Below are positions 1-4,583 of a stretch of 6,289 nucleotides of DNA, piece by piece. This DNA is from Thiomicrorhabdus sp034722175. GTDB lineage: Bacteria; Pseudomonadota; Gammaproteobacteria; Thiomicrospirales; Thiomicrospiraceae. The translations under genes and the position numbers were made by a program. Numbering within the stretch: position 1 is the stretch's first letter; each line of letters starts with the position of its first letter. The notes beneath the pieces are model-generated. The model had not been told where the DNA came from. It saw nothing but the letters and a program-made list of their open reading frames with translations, and searched no databases. The stretch spans positions 1 through 6,289 of the forward strand of contig JAYENR010000216.1 in the NCBI GenBank assembly GCA_034722175.1, in the 5' to 3' direction.

Positions 1-2
1 CA

Positions 3-116
3 GAACCAAAACCAGAACCAAAACCAGAACCAAAACCAGAACCAAAACCAGAACCAAAACCAGAACCAAAACCAGAACCAAAGCCGGAACCAAAACCAGA
101 ACTGAAGCCGGAACCA
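3..116 (+). repeat. In-frame 12-bp tandem repeat encoding (Glu-Pro-Lys-Pro)n
   Basis: The unit GAACCAAAACCA repeats exactly from the window edge to position 80, about 6.6 perfect copies. It then continues in degenerate form at 81-116, with AAGCCG changes and one CTG (Leu) codon. The unit is a multiple of three, so gain or loss of copies keeps the TonB frame and only changes linker length. The perfect copies lie upstream and the decayed ones next to the folded domain. The array extends left beyond the window, so its copy number is unknown. Confidence 0.95.
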
Positions 117-446
117 CCTTTATACAGTGCGTCACAAGTCGCGACAGCCGAGCAACAATACCTCTCTGCTTTGCGTGATGAAATTGTGATGCATGCTCAA
201 AGCACCTACCCTCGTCGAGCCAAACGCCGTCATATTGAAGGCATTGTTACTATTGAATTCACTCTTTTACCAAACGGCAATATTACCCAGCTGGCGATGA
301 TTAAAAGTTCTGGTCAAAGACTTTTAGATCAGGCCGCCACATCAATCATTCAAGAACGTATGCAGAACCGTTTTCTAAAGTTCCCTAAAGAAATCAACCG
401 TTCTAATTGGAAGATCAAAGTTCCGGTAAACTATCAATTAAACTAA
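3..446 (+). CDS. tonB: TonB energy-transducing protein, C-terminal part (5' end outside window)
   Basis: The gene is cut by the left edge; 147 codons and the TAA at 444-446 are visible. TonB couples the ExbB/ExbD proton-motive-force motor in the inner membrane to TonB-dependent outer-membrane receptors for siderophores, cobalamin and similar ligands. Visible codons 1-38 read as repeated Glu-Pro-Lys-Pro, the stiff periplasm-spanning linker typical of TonB. After a short link, codons 57-147 form the C-terminal TonB fold, with a YPRRA-type start, IEGIVTIEF, a LLPNGNI strand and SSGQRLLDQAA, as in family members. The N-terminal membrane anchor must lie upstream. A TTG at 171 begins a shorter open frame, but the reading frame continues without a stop to the left edge, so 171 is not the start. 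Downstream, an AAAAGCCCC tract (472-480) resembles the left arm of this genome's terminators but has no matching right arm. A TonB-domain paralogue is the only serious alternative. Confidence 0.88.
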   Translation, partial: EPKPEPKPEPKPEPKPEPKPEPKPEPKPEPKPELKPEPPLYSASQVATAEQQYLSALRDEIVMHAQSTYPRRAKRRHIEGIVTIEFTLLPNGNITQLAMIKSSGQRLLDQAATSIIQERMQNRFLKFPKEINRSNWKIKVPVNYQLN

Positions 447-498
447 CCACTTAGCTTGTCAAACAAACAATAAAAGCCCCTCAAAATCGATTTAAAAA

Positions 499-507
499 TG
501 GTATCAT
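499..507 (+). promoter_or_regulatory. Possible extended -10 promoter for sufE
   Basis: TG-G-TATCAT matches the extended -10 pattern TGnTATAAT at all but one base. The expected -35 position (479-484, CCTCAA) is poor, which extended -10 promoters tolerate. The start would fall near 514, giving a leader of about 26 nt before the sufE ATG at 541. Found by eye only; read-through from tonB is also possible. Confidence 0.4.
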
Positions 508-540
508 GTGCGCCTTTAAAGAATAACCGAGCTATTTAGT

Positions 541-975
541 ATGGATTTCACACTTCCAAGCCAGACGATTGAAGAAGTACAAGCAGATTTAATCAAACGC
601 TTTACCCACTTTGCCAACCCAAAGGATCGTTATAAATATCTGATTGACATGGGTAAACAACTGCAAAATATGGACGAATCTTTTCAAACTGAAGAGAACC
701 GAATTCATGGCTGTCAGTCACAAGTCTGGATCAATATTGAAGAGCACGAAGGACGTTTATATATGCAGGCCAAAAGTGACGCCGCTATTGTATCTGGCCT
801 AATCGCTCTGCTACTAAAAATCTATAATGGTCGCACACCAGAAGAAGTGGCAACTGCACCGCTAGAATTTCTAGGAAAAATTGGCTTATTGCAACAGTTA
901 AGCCCTAACCGCTCAACAGGTTTATATCACATGATTAAACGCATTCAAGCCGAAGGTGCCAAACGCGTCGCCTAA
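541..975 (+). CDS. sufE: SufE-family cysteine desulfuration protein
   Basis: This 144-aa protein is of the usual SufE/CsdE length. SufE accepts persulfide sulfur from the cysteine desulfurase SufS, stimulates it, and passes the sulfur to the SufBCD scaffold for Fe-S cluster assembly in the cytoplasm. The diagnostic segment is RIHGCQSQVWI at residues 54-64; Cys58 in HGCQS corresponds to the acceptor cysteine of E. coli SufE (Cys51). The following SDAAIVSGLIALLL helix and the SPNRSTGLYHMIKRI tail also fit the family. ATG 541 gives the expected N-terminus (a short lead, then an EEVQADLIKRF helix); no clear Shine-Dalgarno sequence precedes it. It stands alone here, not in a suf operon, between tonB and a CNNM gene. 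CsdE is an alternative name, but without a neighbouring csdA the sequence cannot settle this. All family hallmarks are intact. Confidence 0.93.
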   Translation: MDFTLPSQTIEEVQADLIKRFTHFANPKDRYKYLIDMGKQLQNMDESFQTEENRIHGCQSQVWINIEEHEGRLYMQAKSDAAIVSGLIALLLKIYNGRTPEEVATAPLEFLGKIGLLQQLSPNRSTGLYHMIKRIQAEGAKRVA

Positions 976-995
976 TCGACAGGCCAATCAAATAT

Positions 996-1056
996 AAAAA
1001 AGCCCCGCAAACTGAAGAGCCTCCCAAATGTTAGACACTAACTTTGGGGATTTTTT
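996..1056 (+). terminator. sufE terminator with two nested, competing stems
   Basis: The inner stem pairs CCCAAA(T)GTTAG (1023-1034, one bulged T) with CTAACTTTGGG (1038-1048) around a 3-nt loop. GA and then six T residues (1051-1056) follow, so this is a credible intrinsic terminator 47 bp past the sufE stop. An outer stem is also possible: AAAAAA-G-CCCC (996-1006) against GGGG-A-TTTTTT (1046-1056), with one mismatch. Both stems need the same GGG, so they compete. The outer arms resemble the AAAAAGCCCCG...CGGGGCTTTTT style of the terminator at 4975-5013. Confidence 0.7.
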
Positions 1057-1082
1057 ATGCTTGTTTCTAAAATCAAACCCAG

Positions 1083-1090
1083 CAGGCCTA
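1083..1090. repeat. AGGCCT half-conserved site past sufE
   Basis: AGCAGGCCTAG shows the AGGCCT core and the full left half of the AGCAGGCCTGCT palindrome, but the right half reads CCTAG. It sits about 27 bp past the sufE terminator in the gap before the CNNM gene. It looks like a degenerate member of the family. Confidence 0.5.
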
Positions 1091-1167
1091 GTCAAGTTAT
1101 CGCCTCATAATCTAAAAACCAAATCCTCTGTTCCCAAAAAGTGCAGCATCTGAAATGTAATAAAGAA

Positions 1168-1195
1168 TTGTCTTATTGAGGGGAAGCTTTATAGT
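1168..1195 (+). promoter_or_regulatory. Predicted sigma70 promoter of the CNNM/CBS gene
   Basis: TTGTCT (1168-1173) and TATAGT (1190-1195) are separated by 16 bp; they match TTGACA at 4 of 6 and TATAAT at 5 of 6 positions. Transcription would start near 1202, leaving a leader of about 22 nt before ATG 1225. It lies just downstream of the sufE terminator, consistent with an independent transcription unit. Predicted by eye. Confidence 0.55.
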
Positions 1196-1224
1196 AAGTT
1201 CATATTCATTAAATTTTTAGAATT

Positions 1225-2262
1225 ATGACTTTACTGCTGATCTACCTGATGATTGCCATTGGTGTTTCCTTTATCTGCTCTATTTTAGAAGCGGTATTGC
1301 TGTCCATCACCCCTAGCTATGTTGAACAGGTCTCGCAACGCAAACCACGACAAGGCAAAGTCCTCAACAAAGTCAAATCCCGCTTAGATGAATCCATCTC
1401 CGGCATACTGATTCTCAATACCTTTGCTCACACTATGGGCGCAGCCGGGGTCGGCTCACAAGCTCTGCAAGTATTTGGCGCCGAATGGGAAACTCTCATC
1501 GCCATCTTACTGACTTTAGCCATTTTATACTTCTCTGAAATTATCCCCAAAACCATTGGTGCGACCTACTGGCGACAGCTTGCAATCCCGGCTTCTCATA
1601 CGATCTTTTGGTTAACCAAACTGGTCTATCCACTTATTTGGATTTCTACCTTTATCACTCGCGTATTTCGCAAAAAAGGACAGGAGGAAATTACCCGAGA
1701 AGAGATCATTGCTTTGGCATCATTAGGCTTTAAAAAAGGCTCACTGATCAGCCAAGAAAACGACTACCTCACCAACGTTTTACAGTTACGAGAGATTAAA
1801 AGCGAACAGATTCTGACTCCAAGAACGGTCATGCACTGCCTAAATAAAGACACCACCGTGGCACAAGCCTTAGACCACGAGCGAACCAGCGAATTTTCTC
1901 GCATCCCCGTATTTGAACAAGACCTTGACCATATCACTGGCTTGGTCACCAAGGTCGAACTTCTAATGATTGATCGGGACGGCGGTGGCGATCAACCAAT
2001 CGGTCAATTTACGCGGCCCATTACCCGAATCTCGGAAAGCTTACCTGTGCAACAAATGCTCGACCTCTCCATCAAAAAGCGAGAGCATCTGTTTTTAGTA
2101 GAAGATGAATACGGCCAAACAGCCGGCTTGGTCACCTTAGAAGATGCCATTGAAACCATGCTTGGCCGAGAGATTGTCGATGAAACCGATACCGTTGACG
2201 ACTTACAGAAATTAGCCAAAGGCAAATATCGCGACCGCTTGCGCAGAAATAAACCACAATAA
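1225..2262 (+). CDS. CNNM (DUF21) domain / tandem CBS membrane protein, short CorB/HlyC-like form
   Basis: This 345-aa inner-membrane protein belongs to the CNNM/CorB superfamily, whose members are linked to Mg2+ (and possibly other divalent cation) transport or efflux. Residues 1 to about 150 form the CNNM transmembrane domain: hydrophobic stretches at about 2-28, 57-82, 88-112 and 118-147, with a conserved SEIIPKTIG loop at 104-112. A linker (GQEEITREEIIALASLG, 152-168) leads to two CBS modules at about 197-250 and 262-315. The second ends in the family-typical LVTLEDAIETMLGREIVDE, and CBS pairs in this family sense nucleotide/Mg. The protein stops soon afterwards, so the C-terminal CorC_HlyC domain of longer homologues is absent; this looks like a natural subfamily, not a truncation. 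An in-frame stop at 1210-1212 limits the start, and ATG 1225 is the best choice although no clear ribosome site is seen. Substrate is inferred from family only. Confidence 0.88.
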   Translation: MTLLLIYLMIAIGVSFICSILEAVLLSITPSYVEQVSQRKPRQGKVLNKVKSRLDESISGILILNTFAHTMGAAGVGSQALQVFGAEWETLIAILLTLAILYFSEIIPKTIGATYWRQLAIPASHTIFWLTKLVYPLIWISTFITRVFRKKGQEEITREEIIALASLGFKKGSLISQENDYLTNVLQLREIKSEQILTPRTVMHCLNKDTTVAQALDHERTSEFSRIPVFEQDLDHITGLVTKVELLMIDRDGGGDQPIGQFTRPITRISESLPVQQMLDLSIKKREHLFLVEDEYGQTAGLVTLEDAIETMLGREIVDETDTVDDLQKLAKGKYRDRLRRNKPQ

Positions 2263-2272
2263 ACCTTTTGAT

Positions 2273-2287
2273 CATGCATCGTGCATG
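2273..2287. terminator. Weak hairpin between the convergent CNNM and higA genes
   Basis: CATGCA (2273-2278) pairs with TGCATG (2282-2287) across a TCG loop, 10 bp past the CNNM gene stop. The stem is only 6 bp and the following tract (TTGTTTC) is only partly T-rich, so termination strength is doubtful. No other structure in this 74-bp convergent gap is better. Confidence 0.3.
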
Positions 2288-2336
2288 TTGTTTCATTACT
2301 TACCCAATAAAAGAGAACACCTTTTCTTTTTGCAAG

Positions 2337-2630
2337 CTAAGGCAAAGCAAAATCGACACTTTCAACTTGGTTTAAATTTAACGTTTGCTTGGCTTGCCAC
2401 AGGTCATAATTGTCCTGCATCGCCAACCAACTTTCTGGTGTTCTTCCAATGGCTTTAGATAAACGTAATGCCATTTCTGGCGAAACAGCACTTTGGCCTT
2501 TAACGACTCGATTAAGAGTAGAAGATGAAACTGATAACTTTTTAGCTAAAAAACGTACGCTAATATCAAAAGGCTCTAAATACACCGACTGAATAAATTC
2601 GCCTGGGTGTGGAGGGTTGAACATAGACAT
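2337..2630 (-). CDS. higA: HigA-family antitoxin (XRE-type HTH protein)
   Basis: The 97-aa protein is of typical HigA/VapI antidote length. In intact modules HigA binds and neutralises the ribosome-dependent mRNA endonuclease HigB and represses the operon through its helix-turn-helix. Family marks are the N-terminal NPPHPGEFI (residues 5-13), the HTH around 24-58 (ISVRFLAKKLSVSSSTLNRV, then SAVSPEMALRLSKAIG), and the PESWLAMQDNYDLWQA segment at 65-80. A GAGGA ribosome site (2640-2644) lies 9 nt before the start. The start ATG overlaps a TAA in the TAATG arrangement normal for higBA, but the higB that owned that stop is broken (see 2630-2716). The antitoxin frame itself is intact, so this is an apparently orphan antitoxin. 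It could still autoregulate or neutralise a HigB encoded elsewhere. It is convergent with the CNNM gene. Confidence 0.85.
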   Translation of the reverse strand: MSMFNPPHPGEFIQSVYLEPFDISVRFLAKKLSVSSSTLNRVVKGQSAVSPEMALRLSKAIGRTPESWLAMQDNYDLWQAKQTLNLNQVESVDFALP

Positions 2631-2716
2631 TAGTGATAATCCTCGTAATTTTAATATATAAGCATTGCCATCTTTAAATTCAAACGTGATGCGCCAATTG
2701 CCATTTACTGTAACCT
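2630..2716 (-). pseudogene. higB: higB toxin remnant: C-terminal end only, frameshifted
   Basis: On the - strand, 2714-2649 reads VTVNGNWRITFEFKDGNAYILK, the conserved C-terminal core of HigB RelE-fold toxins. In that frame translation runs on into higA. One frame over, 2647-2630 reads YEDYH followed by TAA, exactly the usual HigB ending, and that TAA overlaps the higA ATG by one base. The two halves join if one base is removed from the TTTT run at 2649-2652 (A4 on the coding strand). Upstream, the N-terminal two thirds or so of HigB is missing: the next bases lead into an AGCAGGCCTGCT palindrome (2723-2734) and then the foldback element. The toxin is thus both truncated and frameshifted and is very unlikely to be active. 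Confidence 0.8.
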
Positions 2717-2722
2717 AAAGGG

Positions 2723-2734
2723 AGCAGGCCTGCT
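2723..2734. repeat. AGCAGGCCTGCT perfect 12-bp palindrome
   Basis: This is one of five AGGCCT-centred sites in the window. It lies 7 bp beyond the last recognisable higB codon, close to the point where higB homology ends. Function unknown; see the sites at 3030-3053, 6047-6054, 6114-6129 and the half site at 1083-1090. Confidence 0.8.
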
Positions 2735-2892
2735 TGATTAGAAAACAATCACTTCCTGTTTTGATTGATGATTTTAACGTTTGTTTTTTAACCTTAATTA
2801 CCATTTTATCGTCCATGTTACTTTTTGCTGTTTGGCAAAAAAGTAACCAAAAAACAAACCCTGCTCAAACCATCGAAGTTCCCTAAACTCAT

Positions 2893-2943
2893 TCACTGAA
2901 TATTGCTCCCTCGCTTCGCTCAAACAACGCAATATTTTAATCG
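2893..2943 (+). repeat. Left 51-bp subterminal inverted repeat of the foldback element
   Basis: Its reverse complement matches 3150-3200 at 44 of 51 positions. The best conserved core is GCTCCCTCGCTTCGCTCAAA followed by CAACGC, with one mismatch. The two arms could form a very long stem in RNA or in extruded DNA. Confidence 0.85.
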
Positions 2944-3131
2944 TTCATTTCATTAAGGGAACGAACGAGGCTTTTCAAAGGGACATTCAACATGCAAACC
3001 TGAAATTGTTTCGCTGGTTTAACTTCTGGAAAATAAGCAGGCCTGCTTATTTTGGAAAACTGAAATTTATAAAAACTGTACTGCGTAGGGCTTAATTGCT
3101 GGGGAAGCTCCCCTTCTGGATAAATCGTCAT
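2937..3131 (-). CDS. 64-codon ORF inside the foldback element, doubtful gene
   Basis: This open frame starts 19 bp inside the right subterminal inverted repeat and ends within the last bases of the left one, so it occupies almost the whole interior of the element. I do not recognise the product. It begins MTIYPEGELPQQLSPTQYSF, is rich in aromatic and basic residues, and has no clear membrane segment or cofactor motif. No Shine-Dalgarno sequence precedes the ATG (the upstream bases are CATCAAGTTCC). The central palindrome is translated as part of it, around KISRPAY. The frame could exist only because the repeat lacks stops in this register. Conservation of the protein across other copies of the element would be needed to call it real. 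Confidence 0.25.
   Translation of the reverse strand: MTIYPEGELPQQLSPTQYSFYKFQFSKISRPAYFPEVKPAKQFQVCMLNVPLKSLVRSLNEMND
3030..3053. repeat. 24-bp perfect palindrome centred on AGCAGGCCTGCT
   Basis: Every base from 3030 to 3041 pairs with 3042 to 3053; the core AGCAGGCCTGCT (3036-3047) is flanked by AAAATA and TATTTT. Its centre (3041.5) is 6 bp from the centre of the 462-bp foldback element (3047.5). It shares its 12-bp core exactly with the palindrome at 2723-2734. Confidence 0.9.
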
Positions 3132-3149
3132 GGAACTTGATGAAGAGAG

Positions 3150-3200
3150 CGATTAAGAATTTGCGTTGTTTGAGCGGAGCGAGGGAGCAAATTTCAGCGA
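3150..3200 (-). repeat. Right 51-bp subterminal inverted repeat of the foldback element
   Basis: This is the inverted partner of 2893-2943 (7 mismatches). It is followed outward by about 46 diverged bases and then the right terminal hairpin at 3247-3278. Confidence 0.85.
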
Positions 3201-3259
3201 ACAAGCCTAGTGACATAGATTTAGTAAGCTGGGTGTCGTTTGTTTGGTTACTTTATTTG

Positions 3260-3340
3260 GACAAGCAAATAAAGTAACTTGAAGCCAACTAAAAAAAGAA
3301 CCGTTTGAATATAGCTATTTGAAAGGCTTCAAAACCTGAT
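3260..3340 (-). repeat. Intergenic repeat, copy A (overlaps the right end of the foldback element)
   Basis: It begins inside the right terminal hairpin (GACAAG) and continues through TTGAAGCC (3279-3286), AAAGAACCGTTTGAAT and GGCTTCAA (3326-3333). TTGAAGCC and GGCTTCAA are exact inverted 8-mers about 40 bp apart, so the unit can fold. Its first 43 bp match copy C (4488-4530) at 37 of 43, and 3295-3337 match copy B (3381-3423) at 39 of 43. Read on the - strand it contains a T7 run. Confidence 0.75.
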
Positions 3341-3380
3341 ACAGCTCCAAAAAGGGTAGCGTCACCTTTTCCAAATAAGA

Positions 3381-3423
3381 AAAGAACCGTTTGAATACAC
3401 TTATTTGAAAGGCTTCGAAACCT
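3381..3423 (-). repeat. Intergenic repeat, copy B, 11 bp past the DUF2335 gene stop
   Basis: This 43-bp direct repeat of 3295-3337 (4 mismatches) lies 86 bp further on, with AAAGAACCGTTTGAATA at one end and GGCTTCGAAACCT at the other. It lacks the TTGAAGCC arm of copies A and C. The position immediately downstream of 3435 suggests a role in 3' end formation, or a recombination boundary. Confidence 0.8.
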
Positions 3424-3434
3424 AAAAATAGGCT

Positions 3435-3920
3435 TTAATTAGGGTCATCTTCAACTTTTTTATTTCGCCCAGTAATAAAAATATATGCTAATCCAGTCAA
3501 TGTTCCACCCGCAAGTATAGTGCCTGATATTTCTTTACCATTAGCAATTAGAAACAAAGAACCTAATATAATTAATATTGATACAGCTAAAGCGTAATGC
3601 TGCCCCCTAGCTTCAACTCCAATCGCCGCATCAACTGACTTCTTTTCAAGGTTGTGCCTATGACTTTGCTGCACTTCAGCCATTGAAACAATTCTATTAG
3701 CAAAACCAGGCTGAATACGCTCATAGTCTTGAAGTGTTGGAGGCGGTGGAAGAGGGCCAGAAAATTCTTGTTGATGAGTAATTGTTTGAATTACTTGTTC
3801 ACGTTCACCACCAGACATCTCCTCCATCCTTCTCTCCATTTCTTGTACTAATAAATCTTCTGGGACTTCTTGAAGGTTTATATCACGTGTTACTTCTGAC
3901 TGTGGAGGTTCTTTAGACAT
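3435..3920 (-). CDS. DUF2335-like small membrane protein with two predicted helices
   Basis: This 161-aa protein has an acidic, polar N-terminal half (glutamate-rich helix about 18-45), then the segment QEFSGPLPPPPTLQDYERI (51-69) and PGFANRIVSMAEVQQSHRHNLE (71-92), which I recognise as the DUF2335 signature. Two hydrophobic helices follow at about 108-127 and 131-150, with a charged tail. No biochemical role is established for DUF2335; such genes are often found in accessory or phage-like regions. The start has an AAGGT ribosome site (3926-3930) 5 nt upstream, overlapping the stop of the preceding 123-aa gene (8-bp gap), so the two are very likely co-transcribed and translationally coupled. 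The region is more AT-rich than sufE or htpX, suggesting acquisition. The family call rests on motif memory and is moderately firm; the two-helix topology is firmer. Confidence 0.75.
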   Translation of the reverse strand: MSKEPPQSEVTRDINLQEVPEDLLVQEMERRMEEMSGGEREQVIQTITHQQEFSGPLPPPPTLQDYERIQPGFANRIVSMAEVQQSHRHNLEKKSVDAAIGVEARGQHYALAVSILIILGSLFLIANGKEISGTILAGGTLTGLAYIFITGRNKKVEDDPN

Positions 3921-3928
3921 AAAATACC

Positions 3929-4300
3929 TTATTGATTATTACTATTATTTTCTACTTGTTTATAGTTAATAATTTCTTTTATAAATGCAGAACTTAAATC
4001 ATTGCCCACTGCTTCCCAATCCGAATAAATAGCATCAAAATCACTCGTATTCTTTACCACATGTAAATATCTAAAATAAGAACCAGTCGGGGCAATATCA
4101 AACGTTTTAAAACCATTAACGGCTGCCTTATAATTTATTTTAAGTTTACTTGGCTTGGCTTTAGCCGCTAAATAAGTAGAATATTTCTTTTTCAATTTTG
4201 GCAAATCTTGATTTACACGATAGTCTTCAATAAGCTCAGAAATCCGCACCAAAGCACTATCAGAAACATCTAGATATGAGACTACATCTTTTTGAGACAT
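3929..4300 (-). CDS. Unrecognised 123-aa protein, first gene of an operon with the DUF2335 gene
   Basis: I do not recognise a family. The protein is soluble-looking, with no signal peptide or membrane helix. The first 40 residues (SDSALVRISELIEDYRVNQDLPKLKKKY) look helical; a basic stretch AKAKPSKLKINYKAAVNGF spans 47-64; the aromatic core FDIAPTGSYFRYLHVV lies at 67-82; and an acidic SDFDAIYSDWEAV helix lies at 86-98. The tail is Asn/Gln-rich. ATG 4300 is supported by an AAGGT ribosome site at 4307-4311, 6 nt upstream, and by a sigma70-like promoter at 4334-4362. The 8-bp spacing to the membrane-protein gene downstream suggests a functional pair, for example a cytosolic partner of a small membrane protein. 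That is inference. Confidence 0.7.
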   Translation of the reverse strand: MSQKDVVSYLDVSDSALVRISELIEDYRVNQDLPKLKKKYSTYLAAKAKPSKLKINYKAAVNGFKTFDIAPTGSYFRYLHVVKNTSDFDAIYSDWEAVGNDLSSAFIKEIINYKQVENNSNNQ

Positions 4301-4333
4301 GGCTTTACCTTTTCAGTTTGAATATTAATAAGC

Positions 4334-4362
4334 ATCCTAATATATACACATAGTAGAGTCAA
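4334..4362 (-). promoter_or_regulatory. Predicted sigma70 promoter for the 123-aa/DUF2335 operon
   Basis: On the - strand TTGACT (4362-4357) is followed after exactly 17 bp by TAGGAT (4339-4334); the -35 is good (5 of 6) and the -10 fair (4 of 6). The start would be near 4327, giving a leader of about 26 nt. An alternating TATATA stretch lies in the spacer. Predicted by eye. Confidence 0.5.
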
Positions 4363-4487
4363 TGAATCAGCCCATCACAAGATTAAATCAAAATGAATTA
4401 CAAAGCTCTTCACTAACTCTTTTTTACTTCATACAGCAATACTTTAAATATTACTTAAAGGTTAATTGGCAATTATTTCATACCACC

Positions 4488-4567
4488 GACAAGTAAATAA
4501 AAGAACTTGAAGCCAGCCAAAACAAGAACCTTGTGCCCCCCCCCTGCTTTAAAGACTTCAAAATCTA
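4488..4567 (-). repeat. Intergenic repeat, copy C, just past the HNH gene stop
   Basis: 4488-4530 matches 3260-3302 (copy A) at 37 of 43 positions, including GACAAG, AACTTGAAGCC and AAGAACC. The unit then diverges through a C9 tract and resumes with GACTTCAAAATCT, which parallels GGCTTCAAAACCT in copy A. The terminal hairpin and long inverted repeats of the foldback element are missing, so this is a degraded partial copy. Confidence 0.7.
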
Positions 4568-4583
4568 AGCACGAAGAATACAA

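Larger units (their letters stand above)
2817..3278. mobile_element. 462-bp foldback (MITE-like) repeat element with hairpin ends
   Basis: The two ends are imperfect inverted copies of each other. The left end starts with a hairpin, GTTACTTTTT (2817-2826) against AAAAAGTAAC (2838-2847). The right end closes with a hairpin, GTTACTTTATTT (3247-3258) against AAATAAAGTAAC (3267-3278). Inside each hairpin, reading inward, comes an AACCAAA-rich stretch, then about 40 diverged bases, then a 51-bp inverted repeat (2893-2943 against 3150-3200; 44 of 51 match) containing CTCCCTCGCT. The interior of about 206 bp carries a 24-bp perfect palindrome close to the midpoint and an ORF almost exactly filling it. 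No transposase is present. The architecture suggests a non-autonomous mobile or folded-RNA element; the mobile reading is inference, since no target duplication or second full copy is seen here. Confidence 0.6.
4301..4583. other. Gene-free 283-bp spacer: operon promoter, repeat copy C, C9 tract
   Basis: The part nearest the 123-aa gene holds its ribosome site and promoter. The middle (about 4370-4487) is AT-rich with no convincing ORF or hairpin. The distal part is repeat copy C, with a run of nine C residues at 4536-4544, and ends 16 bp before the HNH gene stop. No clear terminator for the HNH gene was found apart from any activity of the repeat. Confidence 0.6.

Noticed and set aside
1..116. 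Short tandem repeats as a CRISPR array
   Set aside because: There are no spacers; the 12-bp units are directly abutting, in frame, and encode Glu-Pro-Lys-Pro.
171..446. A separate 91-aa gene starting at TTG 171
   Set aside because: The frame is open upstream to the window edge and encodes the TonB proline-rich linker, so this is only the 3' part of tonB.
1764..2279. Two open frames on the - strand (1764-1952 and 2004-2279)
   Set aside because: Both lie opposite the well-supported CNNM/CBS gene and have no recognisable domain; they are shadow frames.
2410..2592. 60-codon open frame on the + strand
   Set aside because: It is antisense to higA, whose family motifs are clear, and the product has no recognisable features.
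2719..2816. The missing N-terminal part of higB
   Set aside because: The - strand reading of this stretch shows no HigB-like sequence in any frame by eye; it leads straight into the foldback element.
3260..4567. Classical integron attC sites
   Set aside because: I could not find paired RYYYAAC/GTTRRRY core ends in the repeats, no integrase is in the window, and one unit has its own promoter. Only the looser cassette-like layout is kept as a hypothesis.
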